Positions 48,365 through 60,292 of a stretch of 64,000 bases of DNA are shown here, piece after piece (the stretch's first letter is position 1; each line of letters begins with the position of its first letter). Below the pieces are notes generated by a model. The model was not told the DNA's origin. It saw nothing but the letters and a program-made list of their open reading frames with translations, and did no database searches. The DNA is from Vitellaria paradoxa (taxonomy: Eukaryota > Streptophyta > Magnoliopsida > Ericales > Sapotaceae), in NCBI GenBank assembly GCA_019916065.1, contig CM034240.1, positions 46,016,026 through 46,080,025 on the forward strand, written 5' to 3'. The position numbers and the translations under genes were made by a program.

Positions 48365-49790
48365 AAAATAGTTTCTCCTCAGGTTAAAGATTTTTAGTCC
48401 TGTACTGTTTACAAACCGTTCAATTTATTTTGGGAGAGATCCACAATTTTCAGTTTGTGCCGCTGAAGGAGAAATTTCGAAATTTGGCCCGAGGCGCTGT
48501 TCAAGTTACAGTTTGGTAGCACTAATACCTTCAGCTGAAACCTCGGAAGCCAACTGTATAAATAGTTTTCTACTTCAAATTTCACATTATCATTTATAAT
48601 TGCAACCAGCTCGAGCTTAGAGTGGTTTGCAAATGAGCTGAGTGAGAACAAACCCTCAAAACGATTATGACTAAGATTAATGTATTCTAGGGAATTAAGG
48701 CTGCCTAGCAGAGGTAAAGAAAGGTTCCCCGTGAATAGGTTTTGAGAAAGATCAAACGACCTAAGAGATCTCAAATTGTTCAGGCATGGGGAAGCATCCC
48801 TTCAAAGGAGTTTCAACTGAGATCTAACTCTTCAAATTTCTTCAGTTTACACAAGCCTGCAAAAGCAGTAAGTTTAATGAATTATGCAATGCTCATTTTT
48901 TATTTTCCATCCCATAAATTTACATAATATGCCTGTTCATTTCCAGAAACATTAATAAGGTCATAATATGCTAGTTCAATTTACATAAAAGTCAAGTAGG
49001 TCTTTTTACCCAACTTATACCTTGAATTGGTAAAGAACCATTAAGGTCATTCCAAGCCAAAGAAAGAACTTCTAGAGAAGATAATGCTTGAATGGAAGGA
49101 GAAATATTGCCAGAGAAATCATTGTAACTAAAATCTAAGATCTTTAGATGGCAAAAAAGATGTCAAACCTGCCAAAAGAAAAATAAAGGCAATTTGTGTC
49201 GAGAATTTTTGGAATAATTAACATCAACTCAAAAGCAATATAGATCACAAATTTCTTGCCTCCTATTGGAAGCATTCTATTTAGCAAATTCCCTTGTAGA
49301 TGGAGGGCCTTCAAACTGTTAAAATTGTAAGTAAGTCCTGTAACCAAGGTAAAGAGATACAAAAGAGAGATAAGCAGAAATAGATCGATACAGCAATCAT
49401 CAACCTGAGCACCTGATTAGTTAATGCCAGTTAAAATATGATTTTTAAGGATTTGATGTCAATCATAAATTCAGAGAAATGTTGGATGTAATAAAACTTT
49501 TTTACCAGTTTTTCTAGATCACATGCAACCGTAAAAATTAATTTTGTGATTGTTTTAAAAGTCGCACACATAAATAAAGCATAATATATAAGTAGATTTT
49601 AAAACTAGAATTTTAGAAATTAGAAAGGATATACTTTAATTTGAAATTGATCTTTCCATAATATTGTCACACAAGGAAAAAAATTTAAGAGATGGGAAAA
49701 ATACCAAAATTTTAAGACGCCCTTGTCGATCCTATTAAAAGTCAAATCTAAGTGCTTCAACTTGTTGAACTTAAGCAGTAAATAAAGATC
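48365..49790 (-). pseudogene. LRR receptor-like protein pseudogene 2, truncated
   Basis: A tandem duplicate of the 46390-47850 block. Exons: an LRR piece near 49640-49790 (poorly preserved), 49260-49337 (78 bp, with a GC instead of GT donor), 49021-49168 (148 bp against 147 in the paralogues, so frameshifted) and the beginning of the long last exon, 48856 down to about 48365. Its 121-codon open part (48409-48774) includes LGSLNSLEYINLSHNRFEG. The last exon stops abruptly at about 48365, at the phrase that also occurs near 46385; everything C-terminal, including the transmembrane segment, is missing. Confidence 0.85.
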
Positions 49791-50102
49791 TAAGCACATT
49801 ATTAACCATGATCAATTGTTATTCAAAGTCAATCTCTATAAACATAATAGTGAAAAAAAGGAAGGGATATTGTTGTTGTTGGTGCATATCATAGGAAGTC
49901 TGATTTAAAAGAGTAAACGCTATTCAAGAGTAAACCCTATTCAAGAGTGTGCACATTCCCGAGAAAAATTGTCAACCAAAAATTGGTAGTCCCAGTTTTA
50001 TGGACATACGCACGTCTTCAGCATCATCAGAGTACTCGAAGGCCTCTCTCTCCCTTCATATTTCATACTCTGTTTTGAGGTTAACAGAAGAAGAAGAAAA
50101 GA

Positions 50103-52881
50103 ACGTTGAAAGATGGATCGTTCATTGGGTCGATTGATCAAGGCACCACTAGCACCAGATTCATTATATATGACAAGACAGCTCGCGCCATTGGATCTCA
50201 CCAGGTCGAGTTCACTCAGAAATACCCAAAAGCAGGGTAATCTGTCTCTCTCTCTCTCTCTGTGTTTCTCGCAGTGCTCTGTTTTTATTGGTCTAATTTT
50301 GATGCTTGTCTTTTTCCTTGTATAGATGGGTAGAGCACGATCCGATGGAGATTCTGGAGAGTGTGAGGGTCTGCATCTCGAAGGCCATTGACAAGGCCAC
50401 TGCCGATGGCTACAATGTGGACGGTGGGCTCAAGGCCACTGGGCTCGCCAATCAGAGAGAGACAACTGTCGTCTGGAGCAAATCTACTGGACGCACTCGC
50501 CACAACGCCATTGTTTGGATGGATGTCCGTACTAGTTCTATTTTATTTAAAAAAAGAAATCTTTTTGTTTCCTCAAATTGAAGATCAGGAAAGCTTTGTT
50601 TGCCCGTTCTGATCAAAACCCTTTTCTTGAATTGCTCATTTGGGAGTGTTAGTCTCTAGTTCTGTTCTAGGTTTTGTAATTATGGTACTTGGATCAATAC
50701 CCATTTCTTAACTGGTGTAATTCTGAATTAGACATATTTATAATTAGTTCTTCGTATCTTTTATTTGTTTTAGTTGTTTTCTTTTTTATTTGTTTTAGAC
50801 TTAAATTTGCTCCCCAAAGGCCATGGGAGTATTTAATCTGTCGTTAATTAAATTTGCTCCCCAAAGGCCATGGGAGGATTTAATCTGTCGTTAATTTCAG
50901 TATTTAGGTATTAGTCGAGATGCACGCACTGTCTCTGAGTTAAAAAAAAAAAAAAAAAAAAAACGTTTTAGATACTAATTGCAAATAAATTTTTATTTTT
51001 GACCCTTCTCATTAACTTGCTTCTTAACGGTAATATGTTGCAAATGATTAATGGCCGACTAATTTCACCCGTCCATTTGCAACTAATATAACTTTGGAAG
51101 ATGCTTTGTTTTTTTATTCTTTCGTTTAATCTCAATGTTGCAAATTTTGTACAGGAAGCTAGAGCAAGAATTACCAGGGCGGACGAACCATTTTGTCAAA
51201 ACTTGTGGTTTGCCCATAAGCACTTATTTCAGTGCACTGAAGCTGCTGTGGTTGCTGGAGAATGTCGATGCTGTCAAAACAGCCGTGGAGAAAAAGGACG
51301 CCCTCTTTGGAACCGTAGACACCTGGTTGATTTGGAACTTGACCGGAGGCGTTAACAATGGTTTACACGTTACCGATGTTTCGAACGCATCGCGAACCAT
51401 GCTCATGGATCTCATAACTCTCAATTGGGATAAACCCACACTGGAAACACTTAGAATCCCTGCTGAAATCCTGCCCAAAATCGTTAGCAATTCCGAGATT
51501 ATAGCCAACGTAGCAACCGGATGGCCGATAGCTGGAATCCCAATAGCTGGATGCCTCGGCGATCAGCACGCGGTGATGGTGGGGCAAGCTTGCAAAAAAG
51601 GCGAGGCGAAAAGCACTTATGGAACCGGGGCTTTCATACTTCTCAACACGGGCGAAGAGTTGATTCAGTCCGCTCATGGTCTATTAAGCACATTGGCTTT
51701 TAAGGTTGGACCAGATGCTCCGACCAACTATGCTCTCGAGGGCTCCATCGCCATTGCAGGAACCGTTGTGCAGTGGCTCAGGGACAGCCTTGGGATAATT
51801 AAGACTGCGAGTGAGATCGAGGACCTGGTGTCTCGCAGGTTAAGACCACGGGAGGAGTTTATTTTGTGCCTGCGTTTAATGGATTGTTTGCTCCGTGGTG
51901 GCAGGACGACGCTCGTGGCGTTTGTATTGGGATTACGAGGTTTACGAGCAAGCATCACATTGCTCGTGCTGTGCTTGAGAGTATGTGCTTCCAGGTGAAA
52001 GATGTATTGGATTCTATGTACAAGGATGCTGAGGACAAGGGAGCGGCCAGAAATGAGAAGGGGAATTCTTGCTTAGGGTGGATGGTAGTGCTACTGTCAA
52101 CAATCTTCTTATGCAAATTCAGGTAACTTTTTATCCCACATCCGTTAAGAACCGACATCTTTCAAAATGAGTGTCGCATTCGTATTTGACACGCATACTT
52201 TTTGAACATATCAAAAGACGTATCAGATACTACACATGCCGTATCCAATTATTTTATTACTTTTTTCTTATGTACGGTTGAGATAAGTTTAGATTTCAAT
52301 AGGCGAAACCTTTAAATTATAAAATTTTCAATATAATATTTGTTATGTTTTATGTGTTCAATATTAAATTAGTTTTATTATGTATATTATATTCATATAT
52401 ATTATCAATAAAAATATATTAAAATTTATATTTTTTTTTTTTTGGTTATATCTACGTAATGTTTGTATTTTTATTTTTTTTCTTTTTAAATTGTATCTAT
52501 ACTCGTATCATATTTGTATTCCCTACCAGCAGTATTCATGCTTTTTAGCTCCCACATTTTACTATATTTGCTAAATCATTTTCCTTCTAGTTATACGGAA
52601 CTCATTTCCATACACCTCTCCTTTGTGATTTGCAGGCAGACTTGTTGGCTAGCCCAGTGGTAAGACCAGCTGACATAGAGACAGCTGCTCTCGGAGCAGC
52701 CTATGCTGCTGGGTTAGCTGTCGGGGTTTGGACAAAAGACGAGATCTTTTCCAGTGGGGAAAAGATGGAGAAATCTACCACTTTCCGTCCAACACTGCCG
52801 GAAGAACAGAGGAAGAAAAAGGTGGAGTCTTGGTGCAAAGCTGTTTCAAGATCTTTCAACTTAGCCGATCTATCACTGTAA
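50103..52881 (+). pseudogene. Glycerol kinase (NHO1/GLI1-type) pseudogene, four exons
   Basis: The family phosphorylates glycerol with ATP to glycerol-3-phosphate in the cytosol; Arabidopsis NHO1/GLI1 is also needed for nonhost resistance. Exon 1 (to 50236) encodes [16 protein letters not shown], the FGGY-kinase N-terminal motif; exon 2 (50326 to about 50543) WVEHDPMEILESV and NQRETTVVWSK; exon 3 (51155-52122) CGLPISTYFSALKLLWLLEN, DTWLIWNLTGG, GCLGDQHAVMVGQ and STYGTGAFILLNTG; exon 4 (52636-52881) ADIETAALGAAYAAGLAVG to a normal stop after LADLSL. Lesions: no in-frame ATG (an ACG sits at 50103, and the ATG at 50113 is out of frame), no GT donor after exon 2, a 2-bp insertion near 51834-51836, a 1-bp deletion near 52058-52064, and Ser for Gly in the DGGAT motif. 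Length otherwise matches the family. Consensus errors could explain the indels but not the lost donor. Confidence 0.9.
50801..50894. repeat. 47-bp tandem duplication in glycerol kinase intron 2
   Basis: ttaaatttgctccccaaagg begins two near-identical 47-bp units at 50801 and 50848. A poly-A run follows at 50942-50963. Confidence 0.9.
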
Positions 52882-53122
52882 TTGACTATTTCTCACCATG
52901 CTCTGATACCCACCCACGTTAGCATTTTCTCCCCCCCCCCTTTTTTTTAAAACACGCTTTAATAAGATTCATGAATCGCTAGAAACTTTTCCTTTGGTTA
53001 CTTCCAATGGGGAAGTTTATATCATAATAAATGTTGATTTTGGCATCTTATCAAATTAAATAAAATATATATCTTAATGCTGTTGATTTACTGTAGTAAT
53101 ACTTTTTTCTTTCCATGCATAA

Positions 53123-53388
53123 GGGGTGTTTAGAGGCACAATTTTTAGTAACTTTTTGTATTTTTTTGCTAAAGATTGCTAGTTGTAAATTTTGATATGT
53201 TTGGTGAAGCAAATAGCAATTTTTAGTAACTTTTGTAACTTTTGAATGTTTGGTAAAATTTTTGACAACTTTTGAGTTCAAAAGTTTGTGATTGAACAGA
53301 AAAGTGAAAAAAAATTGATGGGTTGCCAAACACCCAAAAATTAAAAATTGATAACTTTTTGCTACAAATTGTGCCTCAAAACGACTCC
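53123..53388. mobile_element. MITE between glycerol kinase and RLP gene 3' ends
   Basis: 266 bp with terminal inverted repeats ggggtgtttagaggcacaat and its near-inverse (attgtgcctcaaaacgactcc at the other end), about 80% matching. Flanked by TAA on the left and TAT on the right, compatible with a mutated 3-bp target duplication. The interior is AT-rich with subterminal repeats (agtaacttttgta). No ORF. Probably Tourist-like. Confidence 0.65.
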
Positions 53389-53627
53389 TATAGTGCCATA
53401 AAACTTCAAAAAAAAAAGCTCCTGCAAAACAAAAACAACTGAATATGCGTATATATATATAAGTGAAACACATACGAAAGTACAGAAGTTCTACATGCAG
53501 AATCACCTCAAATGTGTATGTTCAATTGTATAACCCAATTCCACCAAAAAGCTTATTTTAGTGAAAAGGCAATTTTATTACAAGATTTGCCATACAGTAA
53601 CTGTCCATGAAAACAAACTATAGCAAT

Positions 53628-55873
53628 TTATTTAAAGAGAGAGCCTAATAGCTTGCCAAGAATATCAGAAAGAAAATAGTAAGAAGAATACAGACCTTCC
53701 TCAATAAGATAGAACCACCTTCTTCGCCAGTACGGATTAATGTAAAGGACAGTAACAAATGCAAGCAAGAAAATGAAATATGTCGATGCAAAACTCGTAG
53801 AGAAAACCAATGGATCGATGTCATACCATTTCCCCTCCTCGTCAGTTCTATCTGAGGATGACGGTGGCGATTCAACAATGGTAGTGAAGTTCTTCTCCAA
53901 TGGCAGTCCACGAAGAAATGGATTTCCCTCGTAACTGCTCGCATCAAAAGTCCCAAACTGCGCTTTCCCATCTGGTATTTTACCTGATAAATTGTTGTGA
54001 GCCACAGTGAACACTGCCAGAAAATTGAGATCAATCAGTTCTGATGGGATATTTCCACTCAAACTGTTATAAGAGAGGTCCAAACTCTCCAGCAGGGTGA
54101 GATTTGAGAAAGTTTTTGGAATGGATCCAGACAAGTGATTGTGAGACAAATTCAATGCCCGGAGGGTACTGAGCTTTCCAAGTTCAGAAGGTATTTCACC
54201 TGTCAGCTGGTTTTGCGATAAATCCAAACCGGACATGAAAACAAGCATGTTGCCCTGGTAGGTGCTAATCCTATTTTTCGTAACAAACTCAGCATCGTCA
54301 CGCTTGGTAGGCAAGATATACGTGATGTACTTATAGACACGGGAACCTTTATAGTACGCTTTCAGAAGAACTGAACCACCACCACTGGCAGAAGTCTCAA
54401 ATTCGTGCTCATGCCGGTCAAGATCGCTATTTTCCGTTTCTAGAGCCCCAAAAGTGATATTATTGAAACAGCGTGGAATAGACCCAGTAAAGAAATTGTT
54501 CGAAAGATCCATCAAGTTTATCCCATTCAGTTGACACAATTGTGTAGGAATTGAACCAACCAGTTGGTTTCCTTTCAACAAAAGAACTTTCAGAGATGAA
54601 AGTGCATTAATGGAATCGGGAATGATACCTGACATGTTATTTTCCCTTATATCCAATGTCAAAAGGCTTACACCTGCCAAATTAGTTAGATCTTGTAGAA
54701 TCAATGCATCAAACTTGTTCCGTTGCAAATGCATGTGCTTCAAGCGGAGGAAGGTTTGGTTCGGGCAAGAAGGAAATGCTCCAGAAAATGAGTTATCAGA
54801 GATGTCCATCAAAAATCGTGGAACCAGCGCACATGGAAACTGACCTTCGAATGAATTATTCTGCATGATCAATGCGTCTAAACTTGTCATGCTATCCATT
54901 GAATCTGGAATCTCACCTGACATGTTGTTGTTGCTAATATCCAGGAAAGACAGCCGAGGCAAAGAGTATACCACATTTGTCAGGGGGCCTTCAAATTGAT
55001 TGTTGTTCAGTTCTAAACTCACTATTGTGGCCAATTTGTTCCAGCCAGCTGAAAATATTTGGCCATGAAAACAATTATTTGATAATGTTAAATATTTCAA
55101 AGATGTGCAATTTCTGAGAAGCTGGATCGGTACTTCCCCAGAAAGATTATTAGAGGACAAATCCAGAGACTCCAGCTCCTTCATCTTACCAATTGAGGAG
55201 GGGATACCACCTTCGAAAGCATTCCCAGATAAGTTCACATACTTGGCACGTGGAAGCATCTCTCCCATCTCAACTTGAAGTTGCCCATTAAAGCGGTTGT
55301 GTGAGACATCAATCCAGGAAGTATTGAGGTAGCGGCACAGCAAATGGAATAGACCAAAAAAAGAGTTACTCCGCAGGTTTAAATACACTAGTTCTGTATT
55401 GTTCACCAGCAGCCAGTTTGGGAATGACCCTTTCAAGTTGTTGTGGGAGAGATCAAGGACCCTCAGTTGATGCTGGTGGAGGAGAAACTTTGGAATTTCA
55501 CCAGACTGCTTGTTCAGATTACAGTTTGATAACAAAAGGGCCTTTAACTGAAACGTGGGAACCCAATCTGTATATTCAGTTTCTATCTCGAGTTTGCCGT
55601 CAACACTCATAAATTCAACCACTTCAAGCTTGGAATGGTTTGCAAATGAGCTGAATGAGAATAAACCCTCAAAACGATTTCGACTAAGATCAATGTACTC
55701 TAAGGAATTGAGGCTGCCCAGCAGAGATGAAGGAATGTTTCCCCTGAATTCGTTTGAAGAAAGATCTAACAACCTAATCGATCTCAAATTGCATGAGCGT
55801 GGTGGAGAAGGAATCCCTTCAAAATAGTTAGAACGAAGATCTAACTCCTCGAGTTTTTTCAATTCACACAAAC
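53628..55873 (-). CDS. LRR receptor-like protein, long last exon (best preserved gene)
   Basis: Uninterrupted 748-codon exon after an AG acceptor (55874-55875). It encodes GLCELKKLEELDLR, then about twenty plant-type LRRs with L-x-GxIP signatures. An island segment follows (around residues 490-570, containing SASGGGSVLLKAYYKGSRVY), then a C-terminal LRR block (LDLSQNQLTGEIPSELGKLS), an acidic juxtamembrane stretch (DEEGKWYDID), one transmembrane helix (FASTYFIFLLAFVTVLYINP) and a ~32-residue basic tail without a kinase. That is the RLP layout of a plasma-membrane receptor that recruits SOBIR1/BAK1-type partner kinases. No GxxxG motif is seen in the helix. The intron phase and small upstream exons match the RLP13/14/15/56-like (cuscuta-receptor-like) group. 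The methionine at 55886 is intronic and not a start. Its 3' end is 747 bp from, and convergent with, the glycerol kinase pseudogene. Confidence 0.88.
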
Positions 55874-56429
55874 CTGAAAAAGACACAACAAATATTACAA
55901 ATGTGCATCCTATTTGTCATTCCACAGATTTGTGTACCAAATATCTTAAAATATTTGCAATTGCATATGATAATTGGTAGTTTTAAGAACAAAATAAATA
56001 AGCACATAAGAGTGGACAAAAAATAATAAATTAAGTTGATTAGTATTATTAGCATTTTTTTTTTGTGACAATAAGAACTCACAGACAGTACTTGTGCACC
56101 CATAAGACCCGCGCAATAGCCCATAAATATTACAAACCGGATAAACTAACAAAAAACCTGCGTGTAGACTCTCCCAAGAAGGAGCCCCCTTGTGGTCAAA
56201 CCCAAAGGCTCTTTCTTAGGGAGCCTACATACGGATTTTTTTTGTTAGCTTACCTGATCCATATTATTTGTGAGCTATTGCACGATCTGATAGATTCACT
56301 TTATGCACATCTGAAATGCATTGGCTGTGAGTAAAGGCTGAGGTTTTGGCCATCATTGGCTTCTTTATTTGAATTTCTACCATGTTCAATATAAATGAAT
56401 CATCCCGATATTTTTGAAATGAATTTTAC

Positions 56430-56576
56430 CTTGTATGGGTAAAGAACCATTAAGTCGGTTGCCAGCCAATGATAAAAATTTCAGAGAAGATAAAGCCCTA
56501 ATGGATGGAGGAATAATTCCAGAGAATGCATTGTAACTCAAATCTAAGGTCTTCAGATAGCGGAAAGATGCCAAAC
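56430..56576 (-). CDS. RLP gene, 147-bp LRR exon
   Basis: Bounded by AG (56577-56578) and GT (56428-56429). It encodes two LRR halves, GLASFRYLKTLDLSYNAFSG then LKFLSLAGNRLNGSLPIQG. Same length and borders as 47059-47205 in pseudogene 1. Being a multiple of three, it can be lost or multiplied without changing frame. Confidence 0.85.
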
Positions 56577-56724
56577 CTACCAAAAGAAATAAGAAAGCTA
56601 ACTAGCACCGAGATAGCGTATAAAAGTAATAAACCAAACAGGTGATCTTAAAAGTAAAAAGAGGGGAGACTGACACCCAGGTGAAAGCAATTTGATCTCG
56701 CAACTTAGATGGAAATTTTCTTAC

Positions 56725-56802
56725 CTTCCATTGGTAGGCTTCCGTTGAGATCATTGTCACTGAGAAGAAGGACCTCCAAGTTGCTTTGATTAAAAGTCAG
56801 GT
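56725..56802 (-). CDS. RLP gene, 78-bp LRR exon
   Basis: Bounded by AG (56803-56804) and GT (56723-56724). Encodes LTFNQSNLEVLLLSDNDLNG and SLPMEG, one LRR. The same length occurs at 47297-47374 and 49260-49337, and a broken extra copy sits at 57444-57521. Confidence 0.85.
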
Positions 56803-57004
56803 CTGCAACCAAAACAAAAAGGAAAGAGAGCCAGATAAAAATTTGACGTATTTCTTTTTTCCAGAAAAAAAAAATAAAAAGGAATTGATGCTACAACCAA
56901 AATTCTAAGACCAATTCGATTAGTTAGTGCGTCAATTTGTTAAACATTTGAGTTTTACAGTGGCATTCATAAATCACATGGATATCTCTGATGTAGTGCA
57001 ACTT

Positions 57005-57250
57005 TCTGTCCAAAAGTGACGAAAGAGAGAATGGAAAAGAAAAGAAAAGAAAAGAAAAAGAAAAAGAAAAGAAAGAAAAAGATTTTAAAGTTAATAGCTT
57101 GTTATATTTGTGAGTTTTTTATCGAGATAAAAGAAAAGAAATGGGAAGAAGTGGAAAGAAAAGTGAGTATTAAAATTTTAAAATTTTATTTTTTAAAAAA
57201 TCAAAAAAAATTTAAAAAAAATAAAAAGAAGAAAAAAAAGTAAATTAATG
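57005..57250. repeat. Purine-rich intronic repeat, copy 1 of 3
   Basis: A/G-rich block (runs of gaaaa) followed by a conserved tail with gtgagttttttat and gagtattaaaattttaaaat. Recurs at about 57595-57790 and 59565-59770, each time 3' (in the plus direction) of a gtttggatgg-like phrase. The 75-codon lysine-rich frame across it is compositional only. Confidence 0.6.
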
Positions 57251-57443
57251 CAACTTTTAAAATGAAATATTTTTTTACAGAATAAAAAGTAAAAAAATAA
57301 ATTATAAATATATCATAAGACTAAATAAATTAATTATATTCTAATTTCTAATGTCAGATCGATCGATGCAAACAGACAAACTATTAATTTTAAAAAGAGA
57401 GAATAGAAAGAAAAGAAAGAAAAGAAACGAAAAAAAGATTTTA

Positions 57444-57521
57444 AAATCATTGGTAGGTTTCCGTTGAGCCGATTGGAACTGAGGAGGAGGACCCCCAAGT
57501 TGCTTTGATTATAGGTCAGGT
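57444..57521 (-). pseudogene. Extra copy of the 78-bp RLP exon, dead
   Basis: Reads DLTYNQSNLGVLLLSSNRLN like the exon at 56725-56802, with a preserved AG acceptor, but the GT donor is replaced (the sequence runs on as atgattttaaaa). It sits between purine-rich repeat copies, so the duplication took exon and intron together. Confidence 0.75.
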
Positions 57522-58140
57522 CTGCAGCCAAAACAAAATGAAAGAGAGAAAATGGAAAATTTCGTCCAACCATCTGCAGCTGTAACGGTAGGTTTGGATG
57601 GGGTGAGATGGAAAGAAAAAAAAAAAAGAAAAAGTTTTAAAATTAATAGTTTGTTTGTATCTGTGAATTTTTTTTAGAAGAAGAGAAAATAAAAGAAATG
57701 GGAAGAAATGGAAAGAAAAGTAAGTATTAAAATTTTAAAATTTTTATTTTTAAAAAATTAAAAAATAAAGAAAAGAAAAAAGTAAATTAATGAAACTTTT
57801 AAAATGATATTTTTTTTACAAAATAAAAAATAAAAAAATAAATTACAAATATATCATAAGATTAAATAAATTAATTATATTCCAACTTCTAATGTCAGCT
57901 ACATCGATATAGCGAGCACTTGATGAGTCAAAGCAATGTCAGCTAAAAATGTGATTTTGAAGGTTTCGATGCCAATTATAAATCTGAAGAGATGTTGCAT
58001 GTAATGAAACTTTTTCATTAGCTTTGTTAGTTCACATGCAACTGTAAAAATTAAAAATTAATTTTTTTTTATCGTTTTAAAAGCCTCGTTAACACTCAAA
58101 ATTTTTAGAATTAAAATTTCAAAAATTAGAAAAGACATAC

Positions 58141-58295
58141 TTTGATTTGAAACTGATCCTTTCATAAAATTGTCACATAAAGAAAAAAATTTAAGAAATG
58201 GGAGAACACTAAAATTCTTAAGACATACTTGTCGAAATAATTACCACTCAAATTTAGGTGCCTCAACTTGTTGAACTTAGACAGTAGTTTAAAAT
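58141..58295 (-). pseudogene. Extra copy of the 156-bp RLP exon, dead
   Basis: Aligns with 60137-60292 but is one base shorter and its acceptor reads CAA where the good exon has CAG. The GT donor (58139-58140) is kept. Part of the duplicated block 57590-59560. Confidence 0.7.
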
Positions 58296-58379
58296 TTGAG
58301 CACGTAACCAATGGTCATTCAAATCAATCCCAAAAACATAATGGTGAAAAATGGAGGGGACACTGCTACTATGTAAATC

Positions 58380-59560
58380 AATCAAAAAATTACATTAGTA
58401 CAGTTAAGAATAATAATATTTTAATTTAAATTATTTTTACTAAATGAATCAAGGCTTAAAAAAAAAAAGAAAAGGTAAAAATATATATTAAAATTGACAG
58501 ATGTTTAATTAACATAAGTTCTTAACACTTAATAGAAGTTCGAATTTAATTCACTTTATCTACTTAGTGATATTTATTTGAATAAAAAAAATATAAATTT
58601 AGAGGCATTTTGAAACTCAAAAAGTTAGAATAAAATATGATTTGAGTTACATTTTGACATGTAAAATGTAAACCACAAGCCACAAAAAATATAGATAAAT
58701 AGTTTCATTTGAACAAATTTTCATCTGTTCGAATAGATTTGGACAGACATTTTTTCAATTTTCTTTCAGAATTTTTGAAATTTGTTGAAATGTTATTGTG
58801 AACAGTAAAAATTTTATTGAAATTAGTAGAGATTTGTTGAAATTTATAGAAATATATAAATTTATATAGATTCACGTAATTCAAATGTAAGTTTTGTAGA
58901 AAATTATAAAATGTTGTAGCGACTTTTAGAATTTTTTAGAGTTTTTTAGAGCTCCAAACGTGCTCATAATAAAATAACTCAGTAATTATTTTATAAAAAT
59001 TTATTAGAATATTTTATAATATATTTAAAAAAAAATTATTAATGTAAAATGTTACATAATCTCTTGCATCGCATAGATTAGGACTAGCAAATAAACATAG
59101 TTTTGTGAGGCGCTCCCCTTCCATCTTTTTAAAAATATTAAAGTTAAATTATATAAACGGAAATATAATTTATATCATTAAAAATTATATGTATAGAGAT
59201 AAAATTAGGATGCGAAAGCCGTGAGATAAACAAACGGTGTGCAAGAAAACACCCAGTCAAACAATTGCAACTTAAATTCAATGTTTTAATGAAGAATTGA
59301 GCACCCAAAGATTGAAAAATCAGGTGAAAGTCGGCGATTTTTCAATCCTGCAAAAGTGGACAGAAAGAATTAAGAATTTGGGGTGCTATATATATATATT
59401 ACCTTATTATTTTCCATCTGATTTCAATTAACGGAAATTAATCCTTAATTATAATCAATCTCGTAATTAAGTCAGAGAAGAATCGGAAAGTGAATAAACT
59501 GAGAATATAGAAAATAATTCTAGTTTTTTTCCCCTTTTATTTTTTCTCTTCTAAGCTTGG
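58380..59560. repeat. Intronic duplication, left copy
   Basis: Non-coding segment repeated at 62418-63600; shared landmarks include gatttttcaatcctgcaaaa (59336 and 63390) and ggggtgctatatata-type ends. Together with the exon copy before it and the purine-rich block after it, this is one arm of a larger duplication. Confidence 0.8.
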
Positions 59561-60136
59561 AGCAGTACGTTTGGATGGGATGAAATGAAAAGACAAGAAA
59601 GGAAAAAAAAAAAATTAAAATCAATAGCTTGTTTGTATTTGTGAGTTTTTTTTTTCTTTTTTTTAAGGAGAGAAAAAAAAGAAATGAGAAGAAATAGAAA
59701 GAAAAATGAGTATTAAAATTTTAAAATTTTTATTTTTTTAAATATTGAAAAATAAAGAGAAAAAAAGTAAATTAATGAAAATTTAAAAATGATATATTCT
59801 TTTATAGAATAAGAAATAAAAAAATAAATTATAAATATGTTATAAGGCTAAATAAATTAATTATATTTTAATTTCTAATGTTAGCTAAATTGATGCAGCA
59901 AGCCCTGATCAGTTAGTGCAATGTCAATTAAAAATGTGATTTTGAAGCCAATCATAAATCCAAAGAGATGTTGGATATAAATGAAACTTTTTTGTCAGCT
60001 CTGTTAGTTCACTTGCAACCGTAAAAATTAAAAATTAATTTTTTGGTTGTTTTAAAAGTCTCGTTAACATTCAAATGGAGCATAATATAATAAGTAGATT
60101 TTAGAACTACAATTTTAGAAAATAAGAAAGACATAC

Positions 60137-60292
60137 CTTGGTTTGAAACTGATCTTCTCATAGAATTGTCATTCAAGGAAAAAAATTTAAGAGATGGGAG
60201 AACACCCAAAATTCTGAAGGCATCCTTGTAGAAACGATTACCACTTAGATCTAGGTGCTCTAACTTGTTAAACTTTGATAGTAGTTTAAGAT
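60137..60292 (-). CDS. RLP gene, 156-bp LRR exon
   Basis: Bounded by AG (60293-60294) and GT (60135-60136). Encodes LKLLSKFNKLEHLDLSGNRF and VLPSLKFFSLNDNSM, the first LRRs after the N-terminal cap. Same length as 47691-47846. About 3.7 kb of intron then separates it from the window end; the first exon should lie beyond 64000 and resemble 11344-11729. Confidence 0.8.

Noticed and set aside
50113..50325. ATG at 50113 as glycerol kinase start
   Set aside because: It is out of frame with the [10 protein letters not shown] motif; the product would be unrelated Ser/Leu-rich sequence read through intron 1.
55874..55886. Methionine at 55886 as RLP start
   Set aside because: It lies upstream of a good AG acceptor and RLPs of this group have earlier LRR exons and a signal peptide; the real start is beyond the window.
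57016..57243. Lysine-rich 75-codon frame
   Set aside because: Translation of a purine-rich repeat that occurs three times in the intron.
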